Assembly: GCF_900115545.1 (NCBI RefSeq)
Contig: NZ_FOWV01000003.1
Span: 310,001-374,000 of the forward strand
DNA: 64,000 nucleotides
Direction of reading: 5' to 3'
Origin: Ralstonia sp. NFACC01
GTDB lineage: Bacteria; Pseudomonadota; Gammaproteobacteria; Burkholderiales; Burkholderiaceae
In this document: positions 1 to 9,086 of the stretch, in pieces
How the letters are laid out: the number at the start of each line of letters is the position of its first letter
Position numbering within the stretch: position 1 is the first letter of the stretch
Made by a program: the position numbers and the translations under genes
The notes under the pieces: model-generated
Databases searched by the model: none
Told to the model about the DNA's origin: nothing
The model's input: the letters and a program-made list of their open reading frames with translations, nothing else

Positions 1-1509
1 TTTCACAGCAATCGCCGCTTCCACGCCCGACACCGTTTCGCGTGCCGACACGGACAGCAAACCGTCAGCGTCCACCTGATACGTCACGCGAATGCGCGCG
101 GCGCCGGCCACCATCGGCGGGATGCCACGCAACTCGAAACGCGCCAGCGATCGGCAATCGCTCGCCAGTTCGCGCTCGCCCTGCAGCACGTGGATCGCCA
201 TGGCCGTTTGGCCGTCCTTGAAGGTGGTGAACTCCTGCGCGCGGGCGACGGGAATCGTGCTGTTGCGCGGGATGATCTTCTCGACCAGGCCACCCATCGT
301 CTCGACGCCCAGCGACAGCGGGATCACGTCGAGCAGCAGCCAGTCTTCCCCCGGCGCACGATTGCCGGCCAGCAGGTTGGCCTGCATGGCCGCACCAATG
401 GCGACCACCTGGTCCGGATCAAGATTCGTCAGCGGCGTCTGGCCAAACAGTTGGCCAACGGCACGGCGGATGATCGGCATGCGCGTCGCGCCACCAACCA
501 GCACCACGCCCTTGATCTCTTCGACCGTCACGCCCGCATCGCGCAACGCGCGGCGCACCGGCGACAGCGTCTTCTGCACCAGATTGGCCGTCAGTTCGCC
601 AAAGGTCTCTGCGGTCAACACGAGATGCACGGTCTCGCCGGTGGAAAGCATCGCGTCAATCTCGGTGCTGTCGGCGGTGGAGAGCCATTCCTTGGCGGCA
701 CGTGCCTTGTTCAGCAGCAGGCGCGTGTCTTCGGCCGAGAGCGGTTGCAGGCCGGCTTGCTCGACGATCCAGCACACGACGCGCTGGTCGAAATCGTCAC
801 CGCCGAGCGCGGAGTCACCGCCCGTCGACATGACCTCGAACACACCCTTGGTGAGCTTGAGCACCGAAATGTCGAACGTACCGCCACCCAGATCGTAAAC
901 CGCGTAAATACCTTCGGCTGCGTTGTCGAGGCCATAGGCGATGGCGGCGGCGGTCGGCTCGTTCAGCAGACGAAGCACGTTCAGGCCGGCCAGCTTGGCC
1001 GCGTCCTTGGTGGCTTGGCGCTGTGCGTCGTCAAAGTACGCGGGCACGGTGATGACGGCGCCGACAAGCTCATCGCCGAGCGTGTCTTCGGCGCGCTGGC
1101 GCAGCGTGGCGAGAATCTCCGCCGACACTTCCACCGGGCTCTTCACACCGGCCACGGTCTTCAACTGCACCATGCCGGGCGCGTCGACAAAGTCGTATGG
1201 CGTGTTCTCGATGTGGGCCACATCCTTCAAGCCGCGCCCCATGAAACGCTTGACCGAGATGATGGTGTTCTTAGGGTCACGCACGGCTTCAGCCTGAGCC
1301 TTGTAGCCGATGTGGGCGCCGCCCGTGGGCAGATAGCGCACCACGGAGGGCAGCAGCGGGCGGCCCTGATCATCGGGCAGCACTTCCGGCACGCTGCTGC
1401 GCACGGAGGCCACCAGCGAGTTGGTCGTGCCCAGGTCGATGCCCACCGCCAGACGGCGCTGGTGCGGTGCGGGCGATTCGCCAGGTTCGGAAATCTGCAG
1501 TAAAGCCAT
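1..1509 (-). CDS. hscA: Fe-S assembly chaperone HscA (C-terminus outside window)
   Basis: Specialised Hsp70 that uses ATP to drive transfer of the nascent [2Fe-2S] cluster from IscU, working with the J-protein HscB in the cytoplasm. Reading on the minus strand from the ATG at 1507-1509, the protein has the Hsp70 phosphate-1 signature GIDLGTTN at about residues 23-30, then DLGGGTFD and a [10 protein letters not shown] motif, and it continues into the substrate-binding domain before running off the left edge with 503 codons in the window. The short N-terminal extension before GIDLGTTN is typical of HscA rather than DnaK. It is the last visible gene of the isc operon, 69 bases downstream of hscB. 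Identification rests on motifs plus context and is secure; only the end of the substrate-binding lid is missing. Confidence 0.96.
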   Translation of the reverse strand, partial: MALLQISEPGESPAPHQRRLAVGIDLGTTNSLVASVRSSVPEVLPDDQGRPLLPSVVRYLPTGGAHIGYKAQAEAVRDPKNTIISVKRFMGRGLKDVAHIENTPYDFVDAPGMVQLKTVAGVKSPVEVSAEILATLRQRAEDTLGDELVGAVITVPAYFDDAQRQATKDAAKLAGLNVLRLLNEPTAAAIAYGLDNAAEGIYAVYDLGGGTFDISVLKLTKGVFEVMSTGGDSALGGDDFDQRVVCWIVEQAGLQPLSAEDTRLLLNKARAAKEWLSTADSTEIDAMLSTGETVHLVLTAETFGELTANLVQKTLSPVRRALRDAGVTVEEIKGVVLVGGATRMPIIRRAVGQLFGQTPLTNLDPDQVVAIGAAMQANLLAGNRAPGEDWLLLDVIPLSLGVETMGGLVEKIIPRNSTIPVARAQEFTTFKDGQTAMAIHVLQGERELASDCRSLARFELRGIPPMVAGAARIRVTYQVDADGLLSVSARETVSGVEAAIAVK

Positions 1510-1578
1510 GGGGATGTCTCGATTGCGCGGATGGGCTGCCTGCCGGGGCAAACCCAACATTGTCGCAAATTCTGGGTT

Positions 1579-2118
1579 CTAGTCGTCCAGCCGGTCGATG
1601 GCCTCGGCGGTGTCGCGTTCGATCTTTTCGATGAACATCAATTGGCGCACGGCATCGGCCGCCGCCGCGGTGTTGCCATCGCCACCGAGCAGGCCGGACA
1701 GCGCCTGATAACGCGCGCGTTTTTCCTTGCGCAGCATGCCAAGCAGATCGTCCAGCGCATCCACATCGCGCTCGGCCTTGGCGTCGCCGAGCGTTTCGCG
1801 CCACTCCATTTGCTGCATCAGGAACGCGGGCGGCATAGCCGTGTTGTTCTCCGCCTGCACGTCAACACCACGCAGGTGCAGCAGGTACGTCGCCCGTTTG
1901 AGCGGATCACGCAGCGTCTGGTAGGCCTCATTGGCGCGCGTGGCCCATTGCATGGCGACGCGGCGTTCGGCGTCGCCCGCATGGGCATAACGATCGGGAT
2001 GCGCCTGCGACTGCACGGTGCGATAGGCAGCGTTCAGCGCCTCGTCGTCGACCTCGAAGTGCTCGGGCAGACCGAAGAGGGAAAAATGCGTCGTGTTCGC
2101 TGACAAGCCGGAATTCAT
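1579..2118 (-). CDS. hscB: Fe-S assembly co-chaperone HscB
   Basis: J-domain co-chaperone that stimulates the ATPase of HscA and delivers IscU to it. The N-terminal J domain carries HPD (in AHPDRYA) within the sequence [15 protein letters not shown]...; the C-terminal half is the HscB oligomerisation/IscU-binding helical domain, ending IDRLDD. I chose the ATG at 2116-2118, giving 179 aa, close to the family's usual 170-180. A longer reading from 2166, overlapping the stop of the upstream gene, would add 16 residues rich in charged amino acids that do not look like HscB. The Shine-Dalgarno before the chosen start is weak, so the start is less certain than the identity. Sits between the DUF3565 gene and hscA. 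Confidence 0.93.
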   Translation of the reverse strand: MNSGLSANTTHFSLFGLPEHFEVDDEALNAAYRTVQSQAHPDRYAHAGDAERRVAMQWATRANEAYQTLRDPLKRATYLLHLRGVDVQAENNTAMPPAFLMQQMEWRETLGDAKAERDVDALDDLLGMLRKEKRARYQALSGLLGGDGNTAAAADAVRQLMFIEKIERDTAEAIDRLDD

Positions 2119-2162
2119 GAATAAAAAAAGCGGCCGCGCCGCCTCGTGTTCCTTCGTGTTCC

Positions 2163-2363
2163 TCATTCGACCGGTTCACCCCGATCGCACTTCAGGCACT
2201 CCACAACCACGCCGATCTTGCTGGCGCGCCCGACTTCGGTTTCGGTCCAGGGCCGCAACTGCCAGGGCGGATCGTGGCGCATATGCTGCCCGTGTCCGCA
2301 AGCGAGACGGGCGACCCAGTGGCCCTCCTCGTCCCGCTCGAAACCGACAATCGCCTGCTTCAA
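2163..2363 (-). CDS. DUF3565 small Cys/His protein of the isc operon
   Basis: A 66-residue protein starting [16 protein letters not shown] and containing a [13 protein letters not shown] segment and a terminal CLKCDRGEP, matching the DUF3565 family. The four cysteines/histidine pairs suggest metal binding, but the function is unknown. It lies between iscA (11 bases upstream) and hscB in the same orientation, so it is almost certainly co-transcribed with the Fe-S assembly genes. Its stop codon overlaps a possible upstream ATG of hscB (2164-2166). The family name is from recognition of the sequence; the role in Fe-S metabolism is only inferred from position. Confidence 0.85.
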   Translation of the reverse strand: MKQAIVGFERDEEGHWVARLACGHGQHMRHDPPWQLRPWTETEVGRASKIGVVVECLKCDRGEPVE

Positions 2364-2373
2364 TGCGCCCCGC

Positions 2374-2694
2374 TCACACGCGGAACGACTCGCCGCAGCC
2401 GCACTCGTCCTTCACGTTCGGGTTGTTGAAGCGGAAACCTTCGTTCAGCCCTTCTCGCGCGTAGTCCAGCTCGGTGCCGTCGATGTACGGCAAGCTCTTC
2501 GGATCGACGATCACCTTGACGCCGTTGGATTCGAAGACCTCGTCTTCGGCGGCAATCTCATCTGCATATTCGAGCTTGTATGCCAGGCCCGAACAGCCCG
2601 TGGTCTTCACGCCCACGCGCAAGCCCACGCCTTTGCCGCGGCGGGTGAGGTAGCGGGAAACGTGCTGCGCGGCCTTGTCGGTCAGGGTGATCAT
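2374..2694 (-). CDS. iscA: A-type Fe-S carrier IscA
   Basis: Small A-type carrier that binds iron or an Fe-S cluster and passes it to apoproteins. The 106-residue sequence has the three invariant cysteines at residues 34 (TTGCSG) and 98 and 100 (DECGCGESF). Length and motif match IscA/HesB. It follows iscU by 26 bases within the minus-strand isc operon and is followed by the DUF3565 gene. ErpA is the only realistic alternative, and the operon position argues for IscA. Confidence 0.96.
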   Translation of the reverse strand: MITLTDKAAQHVSRYLTRRGKGVGLRVGVKTTGCSGLAYKLEYADEIAAEDEVFESNGVKVIVDPKSLPYIDGTELDYAREGLNEGFRFNNPNVKDECGCGESFRV

Positions 2695-2720
2695 GCTGCG
2701 TCCTTTCTATCCAAACCGGC

Positions 2721-3122
2721 TCAAGCAGCCTTCTGCTCGGCCGAGCCGTGCTTTTCCTTGTAGTCGGCCACGGCCGCCTTGATGGCGTCCTCGGCCAGGA
2801 TCGAGCAGTGGATCTTCACCGGCGGCAACGCCAGCTCTTCAGCGATGGCCGTGTTGCGGATCTCCAGCGCCTGATCCAGCGTCTTGCCCTTCACCCATTC
2901 CGTCACCAGCGACGACGAAGCGATGGCCGAACCGCAGCCGTAGGTCTTGAACTTGGCGTCTTCGATCACGCCCTGCTCGTTGACCTTGATTTGCAGCTTC
3001 ATCACGTCGCCGCAAGCCGGCGCGCCGACCATACCGGTACCGACCGTGTCGTCGCCCTTCTCGAACGAACCGACGTTGCGCGGGTTTTCGTAATGGTCCA
3101 GAACTTGGTTGCTGTAAGACAT
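2721..3122 (-). CDS. iscU: Fe-S cluster scaffold IscU
   Basis: Scaffold on which [2Fe-2S] clusters are assembled from IscS-derived sulfur. Cluster ligands are visible at Cys37, Asp39, Cys63, His105 and Cys106, and the LPPVK motif recognised by HscA lies at residues 99-103. The length of 133 aa is slightly longer than the E. coli protein because of a short C-terminal extension (KHGSAEQKAA). Located 70 bases downstream of iscS in the same operon. Confidence 0.98.
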   Translation of the reverse strand: MSYSNQVLDHYENPRNVGSFEKGDDTVGTGMVGAPACGDVMKLQIKVNEQGVIEDAKFKTYGCGSAIASSSLVTEWVKGKTLDQALEIRNTAIAEELALPPVKIHCSILAEDAIKAAVADYKEKHGSAEQKAA

Positions 3123-3192
3123 TTCACACCTCTTTCAATCGTTGGCTGGCGCCTGCGGACACCATTCTCGCCGTTGTTCTCAAACGCCGCGC

Positions 3193-4410
3193 TTAGTGCG
3201 CCGCCCATTGAATGCTGTTCAGATCCACGCCGTCCTTGTACATCTCCCACAGCGGAGACAGGTCGCGCAGCTTGCCGATCTTGTTCTTGAGCAGTTCGAC
3301 CACGTAATCGACTTCTTCTTCCGTGGTGAAGCGGCCCACCGTGAAGCGGATCGAGCTGTGCGCCAGTTCGTCGTTGCGGCCCAGCGCACGCAGCACGTAC
3401 GACGGTTCCAGCGAGGCCGACGTGCAAGCCGAACCAGACGACACGGCAACGTCCTTGATGGCCATGATCAGCGACTCGCCTTCGACAAAGTTGAAGCTGA
3501 TGTTGAGGTTGTGCGGTACACGGGCTTCCATGTCGCCGTTCACATACACCTCTTCCATCGTGTTGAGGCCGCGATACAGCCGATCACGAAGCATGCGGAT
3601 GCGCTCGTTTTCGGTCGCCATTTCTTCCTTGGCGATGCGGAAGGCCTCACCCATGCCCACAATCTGGTGCGTCGCCAGCGTGCCCGAACGCATGCCGCGC
3701 TCGTGGCCACCGCCGTGCATCTGCGCTTCGATGCGGATACGCGGCTTGCGGCGCACGTACAGCGCACCGATGCCCTTCGGCCCATACGTCTTGTGAGCCG
3801 AGAACGACATCAGGTCGACCTTCAGCTTCTGCAGGTCGATGCCCACCTTGCCCGTGGCCTGTGCAGCATCAACGTGGAAGATCACGCCCTTTTCGCGGCA
3901 GATCTCGCCCAACTGCTCGATGTCCTGAACTACGCCGATTTCGTTGTTCACCATCATCACCGACGCAAGAATGGTGTCGGGGCGAATGGCTTGCTTGAAG
4001 ACTTCGATATCGATCAGGCCGTTGTCCTTCACGTCCAGATACGTCACTTCGAAGCCCTGGCGCTCCAGCTCACGCGTCGTGTCCAGCACAGCCTTGTGCT
4101 CGGTCTTCACGGTGATGATGTGCTTGCCCTTGCTGCTGTAGAAGTTGGCAGCGCCCTTGATAGCAAGGTTGTCGGACTCGGTAGCGCCGGACGTCCAGAC
4201 GATTTCGCGCGGGTCGGCGTTCACCAGCGCTGCAACCTGTTCGCGCGCGGTCTCGACGGCCTTCTCAGCTTCCCAGCCAAACGGGTGGCTGCGCGAGGCA
4301 GGATTGCCAAAGCTCTCGCGCAGGTACGGGATCATCTTGTCGACCACGCGCGGATCCACCGGCGTCGTCGCGGAATAGTCCATGTAGATGGGAAGATGCG
4401 GGGTGCTCAT
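3193..4410 (-). CDS. iscS: Cysteine desulfurase IscS
   Basis: PLP enzyme that converts cysteine to alanine and supplies persulfide sulfur for Fe-S clusters, thiolated tRNA and cofactors. The PLP lysine is Lys207 (FSAHKTYG), and the mobile-loop active cysteine is Cys329 in [10 protein letters not shown], as in group I desulfurases. Length 405 aa equals the family norm, and the ending SIQWAAH is typical of IscS. Starts 74 bases after iscR and belongs to the isc operon controlled by IscR. Confidence 0.98.
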   Translation of the reverse strand: MSTPHLPIYMDYSATTPVDPRVVDKMIPYLRESFGNPASRSHPFGWEAEKAVETAREQVAALVNADPREIVWTSGATESDNLAIKGAANFYSSKGKHIITVKTEHKAVLDTTRELERQGFEVTYLDVKDNGLIDIEVFKQAIRPDTILASVMMVNNEIGVVQDIEQLGEICREKGVIFHVDAAQATGKVGIDLQKLKVDLMSFSAHKTYGPKGIGALYVRRKPRIRIEAQMHGGGHERGMRSGTLATHQIVGMGEAFRIAKEEMATENERIRMLRDRLYRGLNTMEEVYVNGDMEARVPHNLNISFNFVEGESLIMAIKDVAVSSGSACTSASLEPSYVLRALGRNDELAHSSIRFTVGRFTTEEEVDYVVELLKNKIGKLRDLSPLWEMYKDGVDLNSIQWAAH

Positions 4411-4484
4411 ATCTTGTCTGCCTTGTGTGGGGGGCGATGTTCTTGTGTGGGGCTGGCGTCGTGGCTGGCCTCACGCCGGCGCAA

Positions 4485-5078
4485 TCACGACTGCGCCAGA
4501 CTGAAAACGGAGTTGACCAGCGGCGCGCGCTTGACGGGCTCGGCAGCCACTGACGTCACGGCCGGCGCATCAGTGGTACGGGCGCGTGCCGGTGCGCGTT
4601 CGCGGCGAGCCGGACGCGCTTCACGCATGTCCTGAATCACTTCGGGCTGACGTTCGCGTTGCTGATCGACCAGGTTCTGAAGCGACACCGAATCGAGATA
4701 CTCGACCATCTTCTGATTGAGCGTGGCCCACAGGTCGTGCGTCATGCAGCGGCCCGTGTGACCGCCGACATGCTCTTCGCCGCCGCAGTTGCCCTTGCCG
4801 CCACATTGGGTGGCATCCAGCGGCTCATCCACGGCGATGATGATGTCGGCAACGGTGACGTCGTCGGCACGGCGTGCGAGGCTGTAGCCGCCGCCCGGAC
4901 CGCGCACGCTTTCCACAATTTCGTGGCGGCGCAGTTTGCCGAACAGCTGCTCCAGATACGACAGCGAAATCTTCTGACGCTGGCTGATGCCAGCCAGCGT
5001 GACCGGACCCTGCTCTTGGCGCAGCGCCAAGTCAATCATGGCGGTGACCGCGAAGCGGCCTTTGGTGGTCAATCTCAT
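4485..5078 (-). CDS. iscR: Fe-S sensing regulator IscR
   Basis: Rrf2-family repressor/activator that holds a [2Fe-2S] cluster and controls the isc operon. From the ATG at 5076-5078 (MRLTTKGRFAVTAMIDLALR) the protein is 197 aa with an N-terminal winged helix. The cluster region has Cys92 and Cys98 as in E. coli, but the third cysteine and the histidine are displaced to Cys111 and His114 by about seven extra residues rich in Gly/His. The C-terminus carries an Arg/Ala/Pro-rich tail. An upstream in-frame ATG at 5240 would place 54 residues of promoter sequence in the protein and is rejected. An IscR type 1 site overlaps its own promoter. Confidence 0.95.
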   Translation of the reverse strand: MRLTTKGRFAVTAMIDLALRQEQGPVTLAGISQRQKISLSYLEQLFGKLRRHEIVESVRGPGGGYSLARRADDVTVADIIIAVDEPLDATQCGGKGNCGGEEHVGGHTGRCMTHDLWATLNQKMVEYLDSVSLQNLVDQQRERQPEVIQDMREARPARRERAPARARTTDAPAVTSVAAEPVKRAPLVNSVFSLAQS

Positions 5079-5110
5079 GGCGTCGGGGAAATACCTGATC
5101 GTTTTGCTCA

Positions 5111-5140
5111 AGTATAAAGGAACCCGACAAAATCGGTCAA
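5111..5140 (-). promoter_or_regulatory. iscR promoter, sigma70 type
   Basis: On the minus strand a -35 element TTGACC (5135-5140) and a -10 element TATACT (5111-5116) are separated by 18 bases and lie 33 bases upstream of the iscR ATG. The -35 hexamer is inside the IscR operator, so cluster-loaded IscR should block RNA polymerase. Confidence 0.75.
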
Positions 5141-5144
5141 CTAA
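5120..5144 (-). promoter_or_regulatory. IscR type 1 operator
   Basis: The 25 bases on the minus strand, beginning TTAGTTGACC and ending TGTCGGGTTC, match the type 1 IscR consensus ATASYYGAC...GTCRRSTAT at about 20 of 25 positions by my alignment. The site overlaps the -35 element and spacer of the iscR promoter, the layout expected for negative autoregulation of the isc operon. Confidence 0.72.
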
Positions 5145-5385
5145 GGTGTCGGGGGATTCCGCGTCGCAGCAAGGGGATTTGCAGAGCCCGAAAACCGGGA
5201 TGGCCACGCGGCAGGCCGTATTGTGGACTAAAACAATCAACCACGTTCGATAGGGCTATCACACCACTCCCGCAACGCAACTCACGGGGCCCTCGCGAAG
5301 GCGCCGTCACTGCGGGTTTTTCCTTATGCGGTGAAAAGCGCAATTTGATTGACTTCTGTTACGCGGTAGCCGAGACTGTCAGATA

Positions 5386-5399
5386 CGCAAACGTTTGCG
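5386..5399. promoter_or_regulatory. LacI-type operator, probable RbsR site
   Basis: CGCAAACGTTTGCG is a perfect 14-base palindrome with the central CG and A/T-flanked half sites typical of LacI/GalR-family operators, and it resembles the ribose repressor site CGAAACGTTTCG. It lies 102 bases upstream of rbsB. A poor promoter candidate (TTGACT at 5349, 17-base gap, GAGACT) sits just upstream, so binding would block transcription of rbsBACRK. Confidence 0.75.
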
Positions 5400-5501
5400 A
5401 AGAGCGAGGCGCGATTGCCCTTAGGAATGCCTTACGGCATGAAGCGGCAACGACGCCCGCATCCCACCCGCCCAGATAGGCCTCTTCCTGGAGGAGACAC
5501 C

Positions 5502-6461
5502 ATGGATATCCGCCGTCGCCGCGCCCTGCAACTTGGCGCGGGCTCTGCCGTAGCTGCTGCTCTGCCCTTCCCGTTTTCGCTGGCGTACGCGGCCAATCAG
5601 CCGCCCAAAGTGGCGCTGGTCATGAAGTCGCTCGCCAACGAGTTCTTCCTGACCATGGAGAACGGCGCCCGCAAGCATCAGAAGGACCACGCGTCGGAGT
5701 ACACGCTGCTGACCAACGGCATTCGCGACGAAACCGACACCGCCGGGCAGATTCGCCTGGTCGAGCAGATGCTCGTCGCGCGTGTGGACGCGCTGGTGCT
5801 GGCGCCGGCCGACTCCAAGGCGTTGGTGCCGGTCGTCAAGAAGGCCGTGGACGCGGGCATTCTCGTCATCAACATCGACAACCGGCTCGACCCGGCGGCG
5901 CTCAAGGAAAAGGGCCTTAACGTGCCTTTCGTGGGGCCGGACAACCGCAAGGGTGCGCGACTGGTGGGCGACTTTGTTGCCAAGTCGCTCAAGCCGGGCG
6001 ATGCCGTGGGCATCATCGAGGGCATTCCGACCACCACAAATGCCCAGCAACGCACCGCCGGCTTCAAGGACGCGGCCGAAGCCGCCAAGCTGAAGATTGC
6101 AGGCGTGCAGTCCGGCGAGTGGGAAATCGACAAGGGCAACAAGGTGGCGGCCGCCATGCTGCGTTCCGAGCCCAATCTGAAGGCGCTGCTGTGCGGCAAC
6201 GACAACATGGCGATCGGCGCCGTATCGGCGGTGCGCGCGGCCGGCAAGCTGGGCAAGGTGCTGATTGGCGGCTATGACAACATCGACGCCATCAAGGCCA
6301 TGCTGGCTGATGGGCGTGTCGTTGCGACGGCCGATCAGCACGCCGATCAGCAAGCCGTCTACGGCATCGAGACCGCCCTGAAGGCGCTGGCCTCCAAGAC
6401 GCCGCAGGCGAAGCTGTCAGGTGTCGTCGAGACACCGGTCAACCTCGTCACGCGTTCCTGA
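5502..6461 (+). CDS. rbsB: Ribose ABC transporter, periplasmic binding protein
   Basis: Periplasmic sugar-binding protein of a CUT2-type importer, most similar in pattern to RbsB. The 319-residue protein begins with RRRRALQLGAGSAVAAALPF, a twin-arginine-like signal peptide probably cleaved after AYA (about residue 29), followed by the mature start PKVALVMKSLANEFF typical of type I periplasmic sugar-binding folds. The start at 5502 is chosen because GGAGGAGA precedes it; an upstream ATG at 5415 gives a non-signal-like Arg/Pro-rich extension. First gene of rbsBACRK. The substrate ribose is inferred from the adjacent ribokinase and RbsR; another pentose or hexose cannot be excluded. Confidence 0.9.
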   Translation: MDIRRRRALQLGAGSAVAAALPFPFSLAYAANQPPKVALVMKSLANEFFLTMENGARKHQKDHASEYTLLTNGIRDETDTAGQIRLVEQMLVARVDALVLAPADSKALVPVVKKAVDAGILVINIDNRLDPAALKEKGLNVPFVGPDNRKGARLVGDFVAKSLKPGDAVGIIEGIPTTTNAQQRTAGFKDAAEAAKLKIAGVQSGEWEIDKGNKVAAAMLRSEPNLKALLCGNDNMAIGAVSAVRAAGKLGKVLIGGYDNIDAIKAMLADGRVVATADQHADQQAVYGIETALKALASKTPQAKLSGVVETPVNLVTRS

Positions 6462-6490
6462 CCCGACAGACCGGCCAGCCGCCGCCAGCC

Positions 6491-8071
6491 ATGTCTGCCG
6501 CTTACGAACCGCGCGCGCCGCTGCTGCGCGTCTCCGCGCTCAGCAAGCACTACGCCGCCCCCGTGCTGCGAGATATCGATCTCGACGTGCACGCGGGCGA
6601 GGTGCTTGCGCTCACGGGAGAGAACGGCGCCGGCAAGAGCACGCTCTCCAAGATCCTTTGCGGACTGGAGACGGCGACTTCCGGGTCGATGACGCTGGCC
6701 GGCACGCTGTACGCCCCCGATTCGCGCAGCGCAGCCGAAGCGCTGGGCGTGCGCATGGTGCTGCAGGAACTGAGCATGGTGCCCACGCTGACGGTGGCCG
6801 AAAACCTGTTCCTGGGCGACCTGCCCCAGCGGCTCGGTTTCGTGGATCGCCCCGCGTTGCGCGAGCGGGCTGAACAAGCGCTCGCGCGCGTCGGCCTGGA
6901 CCTCGACCCGTGGACGCCCGTCCAGACGCTGGGCATCGGCCACCGGCAGATGATCGAGATTGCCCGCGCGCTGGCCAGCGCATGCCGTGTGCTGATCCTC
7001 GACGAGCCGACGGCAATGCTGAGCGCGCACGAGAGCGCCACGCTGTTCGAGCGCATCGACGCGTTGCGCCGCGAAGGCGTGGCGATCGTCTACATCTCCC
7101 ACCGCCTGGACGAACTCGCGCGCATTGCCGATCGCATCGTCGTGCTGCGTGACGGCAAGCTCGTGACCGATGCGCCGGCTGCGACGGTCACGCAGGATGC
7201 GCTGATCCAGGCGATGGTCGGTCGCGACGTGGCCGCCGCATCCGAAACGCAACGCACCACGCGCGCGCCGTGGCCCGGTGACGGCTCCCCAGCGTTGCGG
7301 GTGACCGGCCTCACGCGTGCGCCGGCCGTGCGCGATGTGAGCTTTGACGTGGCGCCGGGGGAAATCTTTGGCATCGCGGGGCTGGTCGGTGCGGGGCGCA
7401 CGGAACTGCTGCGGTTGATCTTCGGTGCGGACCGCGCAGACGCGGGCACCGTCGAAGTGGGCTCGCCGCTGGCACCTGTGCGCATCCGTTCGCCCGGCGA
7501 TGCGGTACGCCACGGCATCAGCCTGCTCACCGAAGACCGCAAGGACGAAGGCCTGATGCTGAGCCTGCCCATCGCCACGAACATCGCACTGGGCAACATG
7601 CCGGGCGTCACGAAGCGCGGCTGGCTGCAACCCGCGCAAGAGCGTGCGCTGGCGCAGCGGCACATCGGCGCCCTGCGGGTCCGATGCGCGGGTCCGGAGC
7701 AGCCGGTGGGTGAACTGTCCGGCGGCAATCAACAGAAGGTGGCCATCGCCCGCTGGCTGGAGCGCGACACGCCCGTGCTGCTGTTCGATGAGCCCACGCG
7801 AGGCGTCGATGTCGGCGCCAAGTTCGACATCTACACGCTGCTGGAGGCGCTGGCGGTGCGAGGCAAGGCGCTGGTCGTGGTGTCGAGCGATCTGCGCGAA
7901 CTCATGCAGTTGTGTGACCGCATCGGCGTCATGCGCGCCGGGCGGCTCACGCACATCTTCCAACGCGGTGACTGGAGCCAGGACGCCCTGCTCGCCGCCG
8001 CCTTCGGTGAATCGGAAAAAGCCGAGTCACCTGCACCTCAATCCCCCTCGGAGACGGCAGATGCGCTCTGA
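6491..8071 (+). CDS. rbsA: Ribose ABC transporter, tandem ATPase
   Basis: Cytoplasmic ATPase of the sugar importer, 526 aa with two ABC domains. Domain 1 has Walker A GENGAGKST, the family's variant signature LGIGHRQMIEIARAL and Walker B VLILDEPT. Domain 2 has the degenerate Walker A GLVGAGRTEL and a canonical LSGGNQQKV, with LLFDEPTRGVDVG following. Degeneracy of the second Walker A is usual for RbsA/MglA/XylG. It starts 29 bases after rbsB, and its last 11 bases overlap rbsC, suggesting translational coupling. Confidence 0.93.
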   Translation: MSAAYEPRAPLLRVSALSKHYAAPVLRDIDLDVHAGEVLALTGENGAGKSTLSKILCGLETATSGSMTLAGTLYAPDSRSAAEALGVRMVLQELSMVPTLTVAENLFLGDLPQRLGFVDRPALRERAEQALARVGLDLDPWTPVQTLGIGHRQMIEIARALASACRVLILDEPTAMLSAHESATLFERIDALRREGVAIVYISHRLDELARIADRIVVLRDGKLVTDAPAATVTQDALIQAMVGRDVAAASETQRTTRAPWPGDGSPALRVTGLTRAPAVRDVSFDVAPGEIFGIAGLVGAGRTELLRLIFGADRADAGTVEVGSPLAPVRIRSPGDAVRHGISLLTEDRKDEGLMLSLPIATNIALGNMPGVTKRGWLQPAQERALAQRHIGALRVRCAGPEQPVGELSGGNQQKVAIARWLERDTPVLLFDEPTRGVDVGAKFDIYTLLEALAVRGKALVVVSSDLRELMQLCDRIGVMRAGRLTHIFQRGDWSQDALLAAAFGESEKAESPAPQSPSETADAL

Positions 8072-9068
8072 TTCCACCCTGCCCCCGACGCCGCCCGCTG
8101 CCCCTGCCGGCACGCGCGCGGCGCTGGGCATGTCGCTTGGCACCATCGGCGGGTTGCTCGCTGCGCTGATCGCCATGCTGGTGCTGTTCGGCACGCTGTC
8201 GCCGACGTTCTTCTCGCTGCCCACGTTCACAACCATCGCCAACGAGATCCCGGACTTGCTGGTGATGGCCGTGGGCATGACCTTCATTCTGATGATCGGC
8301 GGCATTGATCTGTCGGTGGGCTCGGTGCTGGCGCTGTCGGCTTCGGTGCTGTCTGTTGCCATGACCCAGTTCGGCTGGGGGTTGCTGCCAGCAGCGCTGG
8401 CGGGCGTGGCGCTAGCCACGGCGGCCGGCATGCTGACCGGCACGGTCACGGTGCACTGGGGTATTCCGTCGTTCATCGTGTCACTGGGCGTGTTGGAAAT
8501 GGCGCGCGGCCTCGCCTACAGCCTCACCGATTCGCGCACGGTGTACATCGGCAGCGCGGTCGACTGGCTGGCCAACCCCATCACGTTGGGCATTGCGCCG
8601 TCGTTCCTGATTGCGATTGTCATCACGATCGTTGGCCAGATCGTGCTAGTGCGCACGGTGTTCGGCCGCTACCTGGTGGCCATCGGCACCAATGAAGAAG
8701 CCGTGCGGCTAGCGGGCGTGAATCCGCGGCCATACAAGGTTGCCGTGTTTGCGCTGATGGGATTGTTGTCGGGGCTGGCGGCGCTGTTCCAGGTGTCGCG
8801 TCTGGAAGCGGCCGATCCGAACGCGGGCGTAGGCATGGAACTGCAGGTGATCGCGGCCGTGGTGATCGGCGGCACGAGCCTGATGGGCGGACGCGGGTCG
8901 GTCGTGCGCACGCTGTTCGGCGTGCTGATCATCTCGGTGCTCGAATCAGGCCTTGCACAGATCGGCGCATCGGAGCCCACCAAACGAATCATCACGGGCG
9001 CGGTCATCGTCGCGGCCGTGGTCATGGACACCTATCGCAGCAAGCGCAACCGCAGCAAGCAACATTAA
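8061..9068 (+). CDS. rbsC: Ribose ABC transporter, permease
   Basis: Integral membrane permease of the CUT2 family, 335 aa, with many hydrophobic helices. The conserved segment MTFILMIGGIDLSVGSVLAL is in the first third and VIGGTSLMGGRGSV in the last third, both hallmark loops of RbsC/XylH-type permeases. I start it at ATG 8061, preceded by GGAGACGGCAG; a longer frame from 7644 lies wholly inside rbsA and is rejected. Fourth-gene rbsR follows after 18 bases. Confidence 0.93.
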   Translation: MRSDSTLPPTPPAAPAGTRAALGMSLGTIGGLLAALIAMLVLFGTLSPTFFSLPTFTTIANEIPDLLVMAVGMTFILMIGGIDLSVGSVLALSASVLSVAMTQFGWGLLPAALAGVALATAAGMLTGTVTVHWGIPSFIVSLGVLEMARGLAYSLTDSRTVYIGSAVDWLANPITLGIAPSFLIAIVITIVGQIVLVRTVFGRYLVAIGTNEEAVRLAGVNPRPYKVAVFALMGLLSGLAALFQVSRLEAADPNAGVGMELQVIAAVVIGGTSLMGGRGSVVRTLFGVLIISVLESGLAQIGASEPTKRIITGAVIVAAVVMDTYRSKRNRSKQH

Positions 9069-9086
9069 GAGACAGAGGAGATCGTC

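Larger units (their letters stand above)
5079..5501. other. Divergent regulatory region iscR / rbsB
   Basis: A 423-base stretch without a convincing gene. It holds the iscR promoter and IscR site at its left end and the perfect 14-base palindrome for RbsR at 5386-5399. A ribosome-binding site GGAGGAGA lies just before rbsB. Between them, CCCGCA and TGCGGG followed by five T (about 5262-5326) could form a weak long-loop terminator. Short ORFs here look like noise. Confidence 0.6.

Noticed and set aside
190-1503. 437-aa plus-strand ORF opposite hscA
   Set aside because: Antisense to a clear Hsp70 gene; His/Arg/Gln-rich translation typical of G+C-biased shadow frames.
2119-2166. Longer HscB start at 2166
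   Set aside because: The 16 extra residues ([16 protein letters not shown]) do not resemble the family N-terminus, despite the overlap with the upstream stop.
6359-7963. 534-aa minus-strand ORF opposite rbsA
   Set aside because: Fully antisense to the two-domain ATPase; no family resemblance.
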